Origin: Bacteroidales bacterium
GTDB lineage: Bacteria > Bacteroidota > Bacteroidia > Bacteroidales > Rikenellaceae
Direction: 5' to 3'
Assembly: GCA_949419965.1 (NCBI GenBank)
Contig: CASPAC010000001.1
Coordinates: forward strand, 92,748-156,747
DNA length: 64,000 bases
The position numbers were made by a program, and so were the translations under genes. Positions 16,740-24,858 of the stretch are shown one piece after another (the first letter of the stretch is position 1; the number at the start of each line of letters is the position of its first letter). The notes beneath the pieces are model-generated. The model was not told the DNA's origin. It ran no database searches and was given only the letters and a program-made list of their open reading frames with translations.

Positions 16740-17945
16740 ATGCTTCCTCTCTTTTTCGCCCGTCGTTATTTCTTTTCGTCCGCCTGCCGGTCGGTCATCC
16801 ATTTGATTTCCGGTTTGAGCGTCGTTGCCGTGGCGGTTCCCGTTGCTGCGATGATCGTCTTGTTGTCGGTGTTCAACGGGTTCGAGTCGTTCGTCAAGGC
16901 CAATTGTTCTGCTTTCGATGCCGACCTCACGGTCTTGCCGCGCGAGGGGCGCACGTTCGCCGCGCAGGACATCGACACCGCACGTCTTTCTCGCATTCCC
17001 GGTGTCGGAGCGTTCTCCTTCATCTTGGAGCAGAGCGCCTTGTTGGAGCACGACGGGCGGCAGGCCACCGCCACCGTCCGGGGTGTCGACGATCGTTACG
17101 GCGAGGTCTTCCCGCTCCGGGAGGCGGTCGCTTCCGGCTTCGCCGACGTGCGGATCGGCGACATTGAACGGCTCGTCATCGGCCGTGGAATGGCTTACCT
17201 GCTCGGCATCCGTTCGCTGGCCGATGCCGACGTCGATCTTTATGCCGTGCGGCGGGGGACATTCTCGTCGTTGTTGCCGGTGGCCAATTATACGCGGCGT
17301 TCAGTGCCCGTAGGGGGCGTCTTCTCCATCGATGCCGATTCGGAGCAGACCTATGTCCTTGCGTCGCTGCGCCTGGCGCAGTCGCTTTTTTCGCATCGCG
17401 GGCGGGTCTCGGCGCTTTCAGTCCGCGTTTCGCCCGATGCCGATCCTCTGGCCGTGCGGCAGGAGGTCGGGCGGGTCGCCGGCCAGGAGTTCGAGGTGCG
17501 CACGCGTTACGAAATGCGGGCTTCGTTTTACCGGATCATGACTTACGAGAAGTGGGGCATCTTTTTCATCGCCTTGCTGGTGCTCGTCGTCGCGTCGTTT
17601 TCCATCGTCGGGTCGTTGGCCATGTTGATCGTCGATAAGCGCGACGACATCCGTACGCTCGGGGCCTTGGGTGCCGGCCGTTCGCTCGTGCGGGCCGTTT
17701 TTCGTGCCGAGGGATTGTTGATCTGCGGTGTCGGAGCGGTCGGCGGCGTGTTGTTGGGCGTCGGAGCCAGCCTCGCCCAGCAGTATTTCGGATTCATTAA
17801 GATTCCGGCCGAAACGTTTCTCATCGAGAGTTACCCCGTCGAGTTCCGGCTTCCCGATTTGTTGATCGTCATCGCTGCGTTCGCCGTCGTCGCCTACGTG
17901 CTTTCGACCGTTACTGTCCGCAGCATGATAAAAAAAACTTGTTGA
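16740..17945 (+). CDS. FtsX/LolC-type ABC transporter permease
   Basis: This protein of about 401 residues has the four-segment MacB/FtsX architecture. One membrane helix lies near residues 20-45, followed by a large periplasmic domain of about 200 residues and three helices in the last 130 residues (WGIFFIALLVLVVASFSIVG and following). Relatives extract lipoproteins from the inner membrane (LolCE) or export small molecules. No ATPase gene is adjacent, so its partner must be encoded elsewhere. The ATG at 16740 (MLPLFFARRYFF) was preferred over a GTG four codons upstream. The downstream lipoprotein gene follows after 2 bp. Confidence 0.85.
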   Translation: MLPLFFARRYFFSSACRSVIHLISGLSVVAVAVPVAAMIVLLSVFNGFESFVKANCSAFDADLTVLPREGRTFAAQDIDTARLSRIPGVGAFSFILEQSALLEHDGRQATATVRGVDDRYGEVFPLREAVASGFADVRIGDIERLVIGRGMAYLLGIRSLADADVDLYAVRRGTFSSLLPVANYTRRSVPVGGVFSIDADSEQTYVLASLRLAQSLFSHRGRVSALSVRVSPDADPLAVRQEVGRVAGQEFEVRTRYEMRASFYRIMTYEKWGIFFIALLVLVVASFSIVGSLAMLIVDKRDDIRTLGALGAGRSLVRAVFRAEGLLICGVGAVGGVLLGVGASLAQQYFGFIKIPAETFLIESYPVEFRLPDLLIVIAAFAVVAYVLSTVTVRSMIKKTC

Positions 17946-17947
17946 CT

Positions 17948-18886
17948 ATGAAACGGTTTCTCCGTAGTTTGCTTTGTGTCGGTTTCGGGGTGCTTGCTGT
18001 CGCTTGTGTCCGCCACAAGATCATTCCCGACAGCAAGTTGGCGTTGATTTTCCACGATGCTTTCTTGGCCAATGCCTATGTCGGCAACCGCAACATGACG
18101 CGCGATTCGCTCAACCTCTATGAGCCGATTTTCGCCCGTTACGGTTATACGACCGAGGATGTCCATTATACGATCGGCAATTTCTCCAAACGCAAGAGCG
18201 CCCGCCTGGGCGATGTCGTCGAGCGGGCCATCGCCATGCTCGAAGCCGAGGGCAAGTATTACAATCGGGAGGTTGCCGTGCTCGACACCATCGACAACGT
18301 GGCCGTGCGGAGTTCCCGGCAGATCGTGTACACCGATTCGTTGATCCGAGTGCGGTCGTTGGCCGACACGGCGAAGGCGCGTTTCGTCTTCGATGTCGTG
18401 CCCGGCGATTACGACGTGCGTCTGGTTTACGAGATCGATTCCCTCGACCGCAATGCCAAGGGAATCCGCTGTTCCATGTGGTTGGAGCGTGCCGACGGTT
18501 CGCAGACGTCGCTCTCCGCGTCCGTCTTGCGGCGCCATCGCGAGGAGCGGCTCTCGCGCCATTTCAAGACCGATTCTTCCCACCGGCGCCTGCATGTCGT
18601 TTTGGTCGGGTTTGCCGACCGGCCGCAGCGGCCTCATGTCACGGTGCGGGATTTCGAGGTCGTCCGCACGCTGCCCAAGCGCGAGGCGGTCGAACGGCTC
18701 TACGAGCAGCAGCTCGACATCCGGATTTTCGCCGACGGATTTTTCGGCGGCCTTGCGGACGACCGGGAGGAGCGGCCGGGGGCCGAAGCGGAAAATCGGA
18801 CGCCGGCAGCCGACGGCCCGCAGGTCGATTCGGCGGCCGGGAGCGGTTCTCCGAAACTTCCGTCTGCAAATCCTGCATCCCGATGA
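17948..18886 (+). CDS. DUF4296-domain lipoprotein
   Basis: This 312-residue product begins with a lipoprotein signal (LLCVGFGVLAVAC). It continues with the DUF4296 hallmark IIPDSKLALIFHDAFLANAY, then YEPIFARYGYTTEDVHYTIG, a family confined to Bacteroidetes with no assigned function. The C-terminal third adds a beta-rich section (YDVRLVYEIDSLDRNAKGIR) and ends in a disordered acidic tail with PAADGPQVDSAAGSG. It starts 2 bp after the permease gene and overlaps the next by 4 bp (ATGA). An envelope role is likely. Confidence 0.82.
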   Translation: MKRFLRSLLCVGFGVLAVACVRHKIIPDSKLALIFHDAFLANAYVGNRNMTRDSLNLYEPIFARYGYTTEDVHYTIGNFSKRKSARLGDVVERAIAMLEAEGKYYNREVAVLDTIDNVAVRSSRQIVYTDSLIRVRSLADTAKARFVFDVVPGDYDVRLVYEIDSLDRNAKGIRCSMWLERADGSQTSLSASVLRRHREERLSRHFKTDSSHRRLHVVLVGFADRPQRPHVTVRDFEVVRTLPKREAVERLYEQQLDIRIFADGFFGGLADDREERPGAEAENRTPAADGPQVDSAAGSGSPKLPSANPASR

Positions 18887-19224
18887 CTGTCCGTCGGATC
18901 GCTGCCCACCTGCTCTGGACTCCCGGCGGCATCGTCCGCCATCCGGTGGCTGAAGTTGGGGAGTACGGGGATGTGCGGTGGATCGGGACGTCCGCCGATC
19001 CCGACCGGGAGCCGTTCACGGCGTTTTTTGCCGGGTTGCTCGTGCCCGATTTTCCTCGCGATTTCCGTGCTGTTTTCGCCCGGATGCAAATGCAGCTCGA
19101 TATTCCGCTCGCCGAAGCGTTGGCGGCTGTCGTTACTCCCGGATGCGGAGTGCCGGTCGTCATTTCCGGACTCGATTACGAGACTTTGCGTCTCACGCCG
19201 CACTCCTGCATCATGAAGGTGTAA
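18883..19224 (+). CDS. Small conserved-looking protein of unknown function
   Basis: This 113-residue protein was not recognised. It has no signal peptide or membrane segment. The sequence contains WTPGGIVRHPVAEV, a Cys (VTPGCGVPVVISGLDYETL) and the C-terminal SCIMKV. It starts inside the stop codon of the DUF4296 gene (ATGA), which supports its being translated as the last gene of the run before the convergent xerD. The function is unknown. Confidence 0.65.
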   Translation: MTVRRIAAHLLWTPGGIVRHPVAEVGEYGDVRWIGTSADPDREPFTAFFAGLLVPDFPRDFRAVFARMQMQLDIPLAEALAAVVTPGCGVPVVISGLDYETLRLTPHSCIMKV

Positions 19225-19245
19225 AAACCCGGTTCGGTGCGTTTT

Positions 19246-20157
19246 TTATTTCAGGGGCGGCAGGTGTTCTTCTACCGTGCGGCGCAGGTGATCGTTGTCC
19301 AGATGGGTGTAGATCTCCGTCGTCAGAATGCTTTCGTGGCCCAGCATCTCCTGTACTTGGCGGATGCTCGCTCCGCCTTCGAGCAGATGCGTGGCGAACG
19401 AGTGGCGGAAGGTGTGGGGGCTGATGCGTTTGTCGATTCCCGCCCGCCGGGCGGCTTGTCGGATGATCGTGAAGACCATGACTCGGGTAAGCCGGCAGCC
19501 GCGGTTGTTCAGGAAGACGATTTCCCGGTCGCGGCCCGTCGTATCCATCGTCCGGCGGTCGTCCAGCCAGTTTTGGATCTTGTCGCGCGCCGTGGCGCTT
19601 ACCGGCACCAGACGTTGTTTGTCGCCCTTGCCGATCACACGGATATAGCCCTCGCCGAAAAAGAGGTCGGACAGCCGCAGCGAGGTCAGCTCCGAGACCC
19701 GCAGACCGCACGAGTAGAGCACTTCCAGCATCGCCGTGTCGCGGCGGCCCTTGGGCGTCGCCGGGTCGATCGAGCCGATGAGGCGGTCGATCTCTTCGGT
19801 CGTCAGTACGTCGGGAAGCTGGCGCCCGAACTTGGGCGCGGCGATGAATTCGGCCGGCGAGGCGTCGATCTTCTCCTCCAGCAGCAGAAAGTTGAAGAAG
19901 CTGCGGATGCCGCTCAAGCGGCGGGCCTGCGAAGTCTTCTCGCTGCCGCGTTCGTAGAGACGGCCCATGTAGCGGTCGATCATTTCGCGCTCGACCTTGC
20001 GCGGACCCACGTCCCACTGGTGCAGGATGAAATGGGCGAACTGGTGCAGATCGCGCATGTACGCTTCCACCGTGTTGGCCGAAAGGCGTTTCTCCAGTTT
20101 GATGTAGGTGCGGTAGCGGCGGGCGGCCTCTTCCCATTTTTTTGTGTTTTCCGCCAT
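19246..20157 (-). CDS. xerD: Tyrosine recombinase XerD-type
   Basis: This 303-residue site-specific recombinase is of the type that resolves chromosome dimers at dif. The N-terminal SAM-like domain spans about residues 15-95 ([20 protein letters not shown]). The catalytic set is R in [16 protein letters not shown] and R in [19 protein letters not shown] in [10 protein letters not shown], and Y in IYTHLD. The gene stands alone on the minus strand, divergent from prmA. Bacteroidales carry several paralogues, so xerD rather than xerC is a likely but not certain name. Confidence 0.9.
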   Translation of the reverse strand: MAENTKKWEEAARRYRTYIKLEKRLSANTVEAYMRDLHQFAHFILHQWDVGPRKVEREMIDRYMGRLYERGSEKTSQARRLSGIRSFFNFLLLEEKIDASPAEFIAAPKFGRQLPDVLTTEEIDRLIGSIDPATPKGRRDTAMLEVLYSCGLRVSELTSLRLSDLFFGEGYIRVIGKGDKQRLVPVSATARDKIQNWLDDRRTMDTTGRDREIVFLNNRGCRLTRVMVFTIIRQAARRAGIDKRISPHTFRHSFATHLLEGGASIRQVQEMLGHESILTTEIYTHLDNDHLRRTVEEHLPPLK

Positions 20158-20186
20158 CGGTCAGCTGCTTTTCGGGGGATTATCCG

Positions 20187-20194
20187 TAACTTTG
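20187..20194 (+). promoter_or_regulatory. -7 element of prmA
   Basis: TAACTTTG matches the TAnnTTTG consensus and lies 32 nt upstream of the prmA start codon at 20227. No clear TTTG lies 19-21 nt upstream. Confidence 0.6.
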
Positions 20195-20226
20195 TCCTTT
20201 GCGAAGATACGAAAATTTTACATAAT

Positions 20227-21054
20227 ATGGATTTTGTCGCTTTGAATGTTTCCGGTCTCTCCGAGGAGCTGTCCGAGATTCTTACCGCCGAGTTGGCCGA
20301 TTTTCCGTTCGAGAGTTTCGAGACCGAGGGGGGTGTGCTCAAGGCCTACATCCCCCAAGAGCGCCTGGCCGACTGCAAGTTCGAGGTCGACGCTTTGTTG
20401 GCCCGGTACGGTGTCGCGGGACGTTATATTTCCATCGAGGCGCAGAATTGGAACGCCCTCTGGGAGCAGAATTTTCCTGCTACCGATGTCGAGGGGCGCT
20501 TGCGCATCCGCGCGCCGTTCCACGAGCCGGCGCCCGCAGGCGAGTTGGAAATCGTCGTCATGCCCAAGATGTCGTTCGGCACCGGGCAGCATGCCACCAC
20601 CTGGCTGATGGCCCGCGGGGTGCTCGGTCTGGAGGTGGCCGGGCGCCGCGGTCTGGACATGGGCAGCGGGACGGGCGTGTTGGCGATCCTCGCCGCCAAG
20701 TGCGGCGCGGCGCATGTCGATGCCGTCGATATCGACGAGTGGGCCGATGCCAATTGCTGCGAAAATGTCGCCGCCAACGGTGTCGGGGCGCTCGTCGAAC
20801 CCATGTTGGGCGACGTGGGCCGCATCGCGGGTCGCAGCTATGATTTTATTTTGGCCAACATCAACCGCAACATCCTGCTGCGCGATATGAGGGCCTATGC
20901 CGCGGCGCTTCTGCCGGGCGGCGATCTGTTGATGAGCGGATTCCTCGAAGCCGACGTCGAGGCCGTCGTTGCGGCGGCGGGACAGGAGGGGTTGTCGTGC
21001 GTCGATGTCGTTTCGCGCGACGGTTGGATGATGGTGCATTGCAAATCGCATTGA
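20227..21054 (+). CDS. prmA: Ribosomal protein L11 methyltransferase
   Basis: This 275-residue enzyme is an S-adenosylmethionine-dependent methyltransferase that modifies ribosomal protein L11. The family tract PKMSFGTGQHATTWL precedes the AdoMet motif LDMGSGTGVLAILAAKCGA, the acidic loop VDIDEWADAN, and the NINRN stretch (FILANINRNILL) of the catalytic region. The ATG at 20227 (MDFVALNVSGLSEEL) fits the normal family start. recO follows after 70 bp, a gap containing a GC-rich inverted repeat near 21073-21107. Confidence 0.95.
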   Translation: MDFVALNVSGLSEELSEILTAELADFPFESFETEGGVLKAYIPQERLADCKFEVDALLARYGVAGRYISIEAQNWNALWEQNFPATDVEGRLRIRAPFHEPAPAGELEIVVMPKMSFGTGQHATTWLMARGVLGLEVAGRRGLDMGSGTGVLAILAAKCGAAHVDAVDIDEWADANCCENVAANGVGALVEPMLGDVGRIAGRSYDFILANINRNILLRDMRAYAAALLPGGDLLMSGFLEADVEAVVAAAGQEGLSCVDVVSRDGWMMVHCKSH

Positions 21055-21124
21055 CGGAGCGGCGGCGATTCCGTCGCGGCGGCCGGGTCGGCTTTCCGGG
21101 CCGCGACAAAGAGACCGGGTTTTC

Positions 21125-21850
21125 ATGAAGACTTATAAGGGGCGCGGAGTAGTCCTCCATACGCTCAAATATGGCGATTCGTCGATGGTCGCTTTCTTGT
21201 TGACCGACGTCGGCGGGCGGCGCAGCTACATGGTGCAGGGCGTTCGCAGCCGCAGCGGCCGCGGGTCGAAGCTGGCGCTTTTCCAGCCCATGTTTCCCGT
21301 GGAGTTCGAAGGGTTGGAGCCGTCCCGCGGGCAGATGCACCGGTTCAAGGAGATACGTACGGCTTTCGCCTTGCAAGGCTTGCCTTTCGACGTGCGCAAA
21401 TCCACCGTGGGGCTTTTCATGGCGGAGGTGCTCTACCGGTTGGTGCGCGAGAGCGAGCCGAACGAAGCGTTGTTCGATTTCGTGTGGCATTCGGTCGGTG
21501 CGCTCGACGCCATGCAGGAGGGCGTGGCCAATTTCCACCTCTGGTTTTTGGCCAATCTGAGCCGCTTCCTCGGTTTCTGTCCTGGTAACGACTATGTGCC
21601 CGGCGCGTGGTTCGACATTCGCGAGGGGTTGTTCGTGCCGGTGCAGCCGGCCCATACCGAGGTCATGACGCGCGATTGCGCCCGCATGCTGCGCGAGATG
21701 ATGGATTGCGGCGTGCAGGAACTCGGTGCCGTCGCTCTCAACCGGGCGCAGCGGGTCGAGTTTCTCAATGCCATGCTGGTTTACTTCGGTTATCATCTCG
21801 ACGCCATCAGTGCCGTACAATCGGTGCGGATTTTGCGGGAGGTGTTTTAA
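21125..21850 (+). CDS. recO: DNA repair protein RecO
   Basis: This 241-residue recombination mediator helps RecR load RecA onto SSB-coated single-stranded DNA. The N-terminal OB-fold is clear (KGRGVVLHTLKYGDSSMVAF, YMVQGVRSRSGRG). The remainder matches the helical RecO domain (GLFMAEVLYRLVRESEPNEA, SRFLGFCPGN). The zinc-binding cysteines of Gram-positive RecO are not present, as usual for this phylum. Confidence 0.94.
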   Translation: MKTYKGRGVVLHTLKYGDSSMVAFLLTDVGGRRSYMVQGVRSRSGRGSKLALFQPMFPVEFEGLEPSRGQMHRFKEIRTAFALQGLPFDVRKSTVGLFMAEVLYRLVRESEPNEALFDFVWHSVGALDAMQEGVANFHLWFLANLSRFLGFCPGNDYVPGAWFDIREGLFVPVQPAHTEVMTRDCARMLREMMDCGVQELGAVALNRAQRVEFLNAMLVYFGYHLDAISAVQSVRILREVF

Positions 21851-21867
21851 AACTCTGTTCCGAGCAT

Positions 21868-22326
21868 ATGAGGCCGATGAATCATAGCGTGAAATACCCG
21901 TCAGACACCTCCACGAACCTTTGGCGTCGTAATCTGCGCTGCCGGTCGGCAGCGTGGGGCGGAGCCGTCTTGGTGGCGGTTTTTTGTTGCGTCGTCGGTC
22001 GTGCCCAGGAGCCGCAGCCCGGTTTTTTGCTGGTCGACTCCCTGCGGCAGGAGGGTTTCGTCGTGTCCGATTCGCTGGGGGTGCTTGCGCCCTGGACGCC
22101 CGACTTCCGGTCGATGGAGCCGATCCGCACGTCGCCCCTGGTTTCGATGGCTTCGGTCGTTGAGGTTCAGCTCGAAAACCGGCCCCGCCATATCGTTGTG
22201 ATCGACAACAACACGCTGCGCCTGGGGCGTTATTTCAACCTCTCCAACGGTCAGGCCTGGCATTGGGGGCCGTTTCTGAATGCGTATCTCGATGCGCGCA
22301 CCCTGTCGTTCCCCATGCCGCGGTAA
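21868..22326 (+). CDS. Secreted protein of unknown function
   Basis: The product of about 152 residues has a long N-terminus and a hydrophobic signal segment (AAWGGAVLVAVFCCVVGRAQ), with cleavage expected near RAQ. The mature part of about 105 residues is short and contains FLLVDSLRQEGFVVSDSLG and RHIVVIDNNTLRLGRYFNLS. It matches no family I recognise. The start could be 21868 or the ATG at 21880. It lies 17 bp after recO and could be cotranscribed with it. Confidence 0.6.
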   Translation: MRPMNHSVKYPSDTSTNLWRRNLRCRSAAWGGAVLVAVFCCVVGRAQEPQPGFLLVDSLRQEGFVVSDSLGVLAPWTPDFRSMEPIRTSPLVSMASVVEVQLENRPRHIVVIDNNTLRLGRYFNLSNGQAWHWGPFLNAYLDARTLSFPMPR

Positions 22327-22417
22327 CGATATGCTGTTTTTACGTATTTTCGCTTATTGATTCATTGTCCGGGATTTCCGACTTTTGTACTTACAACCCG
22401 AATTTTCCCGTTCCATG

Positions 22418-23482
22418 AAGAAATATTTGTTTCTCTTTTTTTTGTCTTCGATCTTTTGCCGTGTTGCAACGGCTCGGAATCACGTCGAAGCGTCTTCCCC
22501 GTCCGATACCCTCGCTGCTCGCGTCGCCGTGCTCGAAGCGCGGACTTCGACCTGGGACAAGATCGTGTCCCGGCTGCCCGAGTTTTCGGGCTACGTGCAG
22601 GCCGGATACCAATATGGCGGGGAGGCGTCCTCGTTCTTTCTCAAGCGCGTGCGTTTGAGCATCGCCGGAGACATCGTGCCGAAACTCGACTACAAGATAC
22701 AATTCGAGTTCTGCAAGCCGCAGTTGGTCGACGCTTATTTGCAGTATAGTCCTTTCCGCCAGCTCAAGCTCAAGGTCGGTCAGTACAAGATTCCCTTTTC
22801 GATCGAGAATACCGATTATCCTCCTACCCGTTTTGAGTTGATCGAGTATCCTCTTGCTTTGTGCAAGCTCGTCGGCTTCGGTTCCGATCTGTGCGGGATT
22901 TCGGCTTCCGGACGCGAGTTGGGGGCCACGCTCTCCGGCGGTTTCTTTCCGCGGCAGGGCCGGAATGTCGTCGGCTATGATTTCAGCGTCTTCAACGGCG
23001 AGGGGATCAACACCTGGGACAAGAACAAGTCCAAGGATGTCGTTGCCCGTCTGAGCTTGCGCCCCGTCGACGGGTTGTTGCTGTCGGGGTCTTATTATTG
23101 GGGCGAATACGGTGCGTCATATTTCAAGCGCGAGCGTTACGGGGCCGGTATCTGCTACGACCGCGGTGCCGTCGTCGTCCGCGGCGAGTGGATCGGCGGA
23201 CGCACCGGCAGCGATCATGGCGAGTTCGGCAGCGACGGTTGGTATCTGCTGGCCGGTTGGCGTGCTCCGTATAATCTGATGCCCGTCGTGCGGTTCGATA
23301 CCTTTGCCGAGAATACTTCTGCGCGTTCCGCGACTCGACAGGATAACTATACCGTGGGTTTGCTCTGGGCACCTGTCAAGCATTTGCGTTGTCAGATCAA
23401 CTATACTTATGAAAACTACGGCCCGGCCTTCGATACTGCGGCCCGCAGCGTAGTTGCCGTCATGTTCACGGGCATGTTCTGA
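22418..23482 (+). CDS. Outer-membrane porin of the O/P (phosphate-selective) family
   Basis: This 354-residue protein has a signal peptide (MKKYLFLFFLSSIFCRVATA), a short coiled segment (DTLAARVAVLEARTS) and a beta-barrel. Typical Porin_O_P strings are FSGYVQAGYQYGG, DYKIQFEFCKPQLVDAYLQY, LKLKVGQYKIPFSIEN and the C-terminal aromatic AVMFTGMF. Related proteins form trimeric channels for anions such as phosphate, but specificity in Bacteroidetes is mostly untested. The ATG at 22418 was preferred over one 11 codons upstream because it gives a proper signal peptide. A hairpin follows the stop codon. Confidence 0.87.
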   Translation, partial: KKYLFLFFLSSIFCRVATARNHVEASSPSDTLAARVAVLEARTSTWDKIVSRLPEFSGYVQAGYQYGGEASSFFLKRVRLSIAGDIVPKLDYKIQFEFCKPQLVDAYLQYSPFRQLKLKVGQYKIPFSIENTDYPPTRFELIEYPLALCKLVGFGSDLCGISASGRELGATLSGGFFPRQGRNVVGYDFSVFNGEGINTWDKNKSKDVVARLSLRPVDGLLLSGSYYWGEYGASYFKRERYGAGICYDRGAVVVRGEWIGGRTGSDHGEFGSDGWYLLAGWRAPYNLMPVVRFDTFAENTSARSATRQDNYTVGLLWAPVKHLRCQINYTYENYGPAFDTAARSVVAVMFTGMF

Positions 23483-23489
23483 GTGACAA

Positions 23490-23518
23490 GCAGCCCTTGC
23501 CGGGCTGCGGTTCTTTCG
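23490..23518 (+). terminator. Possible terminator after the porin gene
   Basis: GCAGCCC (23490-23496), a 5-nt loop and GGGCTGC (23502-23508) form a 7-bp GC stem. The following T-run is only moderate (GGTTCTTT), so it could be a weak terminator or attenuator before the exporter gene. Confidence 0.5.
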
Positions 23519-23537
23519 ATCGATCAAACCTCTTCTT

Positions 23538-24821
23538 ATGAAAAATTTGCTTGAAAAACTCCGCACCGAAGATTGGGTCGTAGTTTGGATTTCCGTGCCG
23601 CTGTTGTTGTTGGCGCTCGCGGTTCCCGGAAAGTTGCCTGCTGTTCCGTCGACTTTGATCGGCAGCGTCGCGTGGTACAACATCGCCTTGTTGTTTCTCC
23701 TTTGCCTGGCGGTGCTTTATGTCGGGTCATGGCTTTTGCAGCGCCCCATGAAAGGGCTTTTGCCGTCGTTCGTCATGGTCTTCGCCGTTTCGCTCCTCGC
23801 TCAGGTCGTTGCCAAGATTCCGCAGGTGGCTTATTATGGATTCGAGTCGGTCTTCTTTTCTGTTGTTTTCGGATTGTTGATCCGCAATCTATGGCATGTT
23901 CCCGAGTGGATGAAGCCCGCTGTGCAGGGCGAGTTCTACATCAAGATCGGCGTCGTGTGTCTGGGTGCCACCATCCTGTTCAGCGATGTCATGAAGTCCG
24001 GCATCTTCGGGCTTTTGCAGGCATGCGTCGTGGTCGCCGTCGTGTGGTTCTTCGCATTCCGGCTTTCGCGCCGGGCGAAGGTCGACGAGCGGTCGGCCAT
24101 GATCCTTTCGTCGGGCGTCTCGATCTGCGGCGTTTCGGCTTGCATCACGGCTGCGCGCGTAGCCGGCGGCGATGACAAGAAGTTGTCGTACATCGTCTCG
24201 CTCGTTCTGATCGTCGTCGTGCCCATGATCTACCTCATGCCTTGGCTGGCGCGTACGGTGCTGCCTTTGATCTTCTCCGACCCGCAGACCTTGCAGGAGG
24301 TGGCCGGCGCCTGGATCGGCGGTACGATCGACACCACGTCGGGCGTCGCCGCGTCGAGCACCATCGTCGGTGAGGTCGCCAACCAGCATGCCGTCATCAT
24401 CAAGGCGGCGCAGAACGTCCTGATCGGCGTCGTGGCGTTCTTCATCGCACTTTATCTTTCGGCCCGCGGCGGGCAAGGCAGCTCCGGACGTCCGTCGTTG
24501 GGCATCGTGTGGGAGAAGTTTCCCAAGTTCATCATCGGCTTCGTCGCCGCATCGCTCCTGTTCAGCTTGTGCCAGTCGGGCGGGGTCTTCACGCTTTCCG
24601 ACAAGGGCAAATGGATCGAGCCGGGCGTCGCCAAGATGTTTTCCACGGTTTTCTTTTCGCTCGCGTTCGTCTGCATCGGTCTCGATACTCGGCTCAAGGA
24701 TATTGTTTCCCGCGAGAACCGCAATCTTCTGTGGGCTTTCCTCGGGGCGCAGGCGTTCAATGTCGTGGTCACGTTGATCGTGGCGTGTCTCTTCTTCGGG
24801 GTGTTGAAACCGATGCTCTAA
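23538..24821 (+). CDS. YeiH-family putative sulfate/sulfonate exporter
   Basis: This 427-residue membrane protein has about 10-11 hydrophobic segments and the UPF0324 signatures SGVSICGVSACITAAR and GGTIDTTSGVAASSTIVG. It also has the C-terminal LAFVCIGLDTRLKDIV. Members are annotated as putative sulfate exporters, but transport has been tested for few of them. The N-terminal WVVVWISVPLLLLAL is longer than in E. coli YeiH. The gene ends in a terminator shared with the convergent ygiQ. Confidence 0.88.
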   Translation: MKNLLEKLRTEDWVVVWISVPLLLLALAVPGKLPAVPSTLIGSVAWYNIALLFLLCLAVLYVGSWLLQRPMKGLLPSFVMVFAVSLLAQVVAKIPQVAYYGFESVFFSVVFGLLIRNLWHVPEWMKPAVQGEFYIKIGVVCLGATILFSDVMKSGIFGLLQACVVVAVVWFFAFRLSRRAKVDERSAMILSSGVSICGVSACITAARVAGGDDKKLSYIVSLVLIVVVPMIYLMPWLARTVLPLIFSDPQTLQEVAGAWIGGTIDTTSGVAASSTIVGEVANQHAVIIKAAQNVLIGVVAFFIALYLSARGGQGSSGRPSLGIVWEKFPKFIIGFVAASLLFSLCQSGGVFTLSDKGKWIEPGVAKMFSTVFFSLAFVCIGLDTRLKDIVSRENRNLLWAFLGAQAFNVVVTLIVACLFFGVLKPML

Positions 24822-24826
24822 ATTGA

Positions 24827-24858
24827 AAAATAAAAGGCCTCACGGCCTTTTATTTTTT
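24827..24858. terminator. Bidirectional terminator between yeiH-like gene and ygiQ
   Basis: An AAAAGGCC/GGCCTTTT stem (24832-24839 and 24844-24851) with a TCAC loop is flanked by A-rich and T-rich tracts, so it can work in both directions. The ygiQ stop codon lies within its right arm. Confidence 0.9.

Noticed and set aside
18883..19224. Extending the small unknown gene upstream to 18478
   Set aside because: The upstream part is a shadow of the DUF4296 gene. The ATGA overlap at 18883 is the more natural start.
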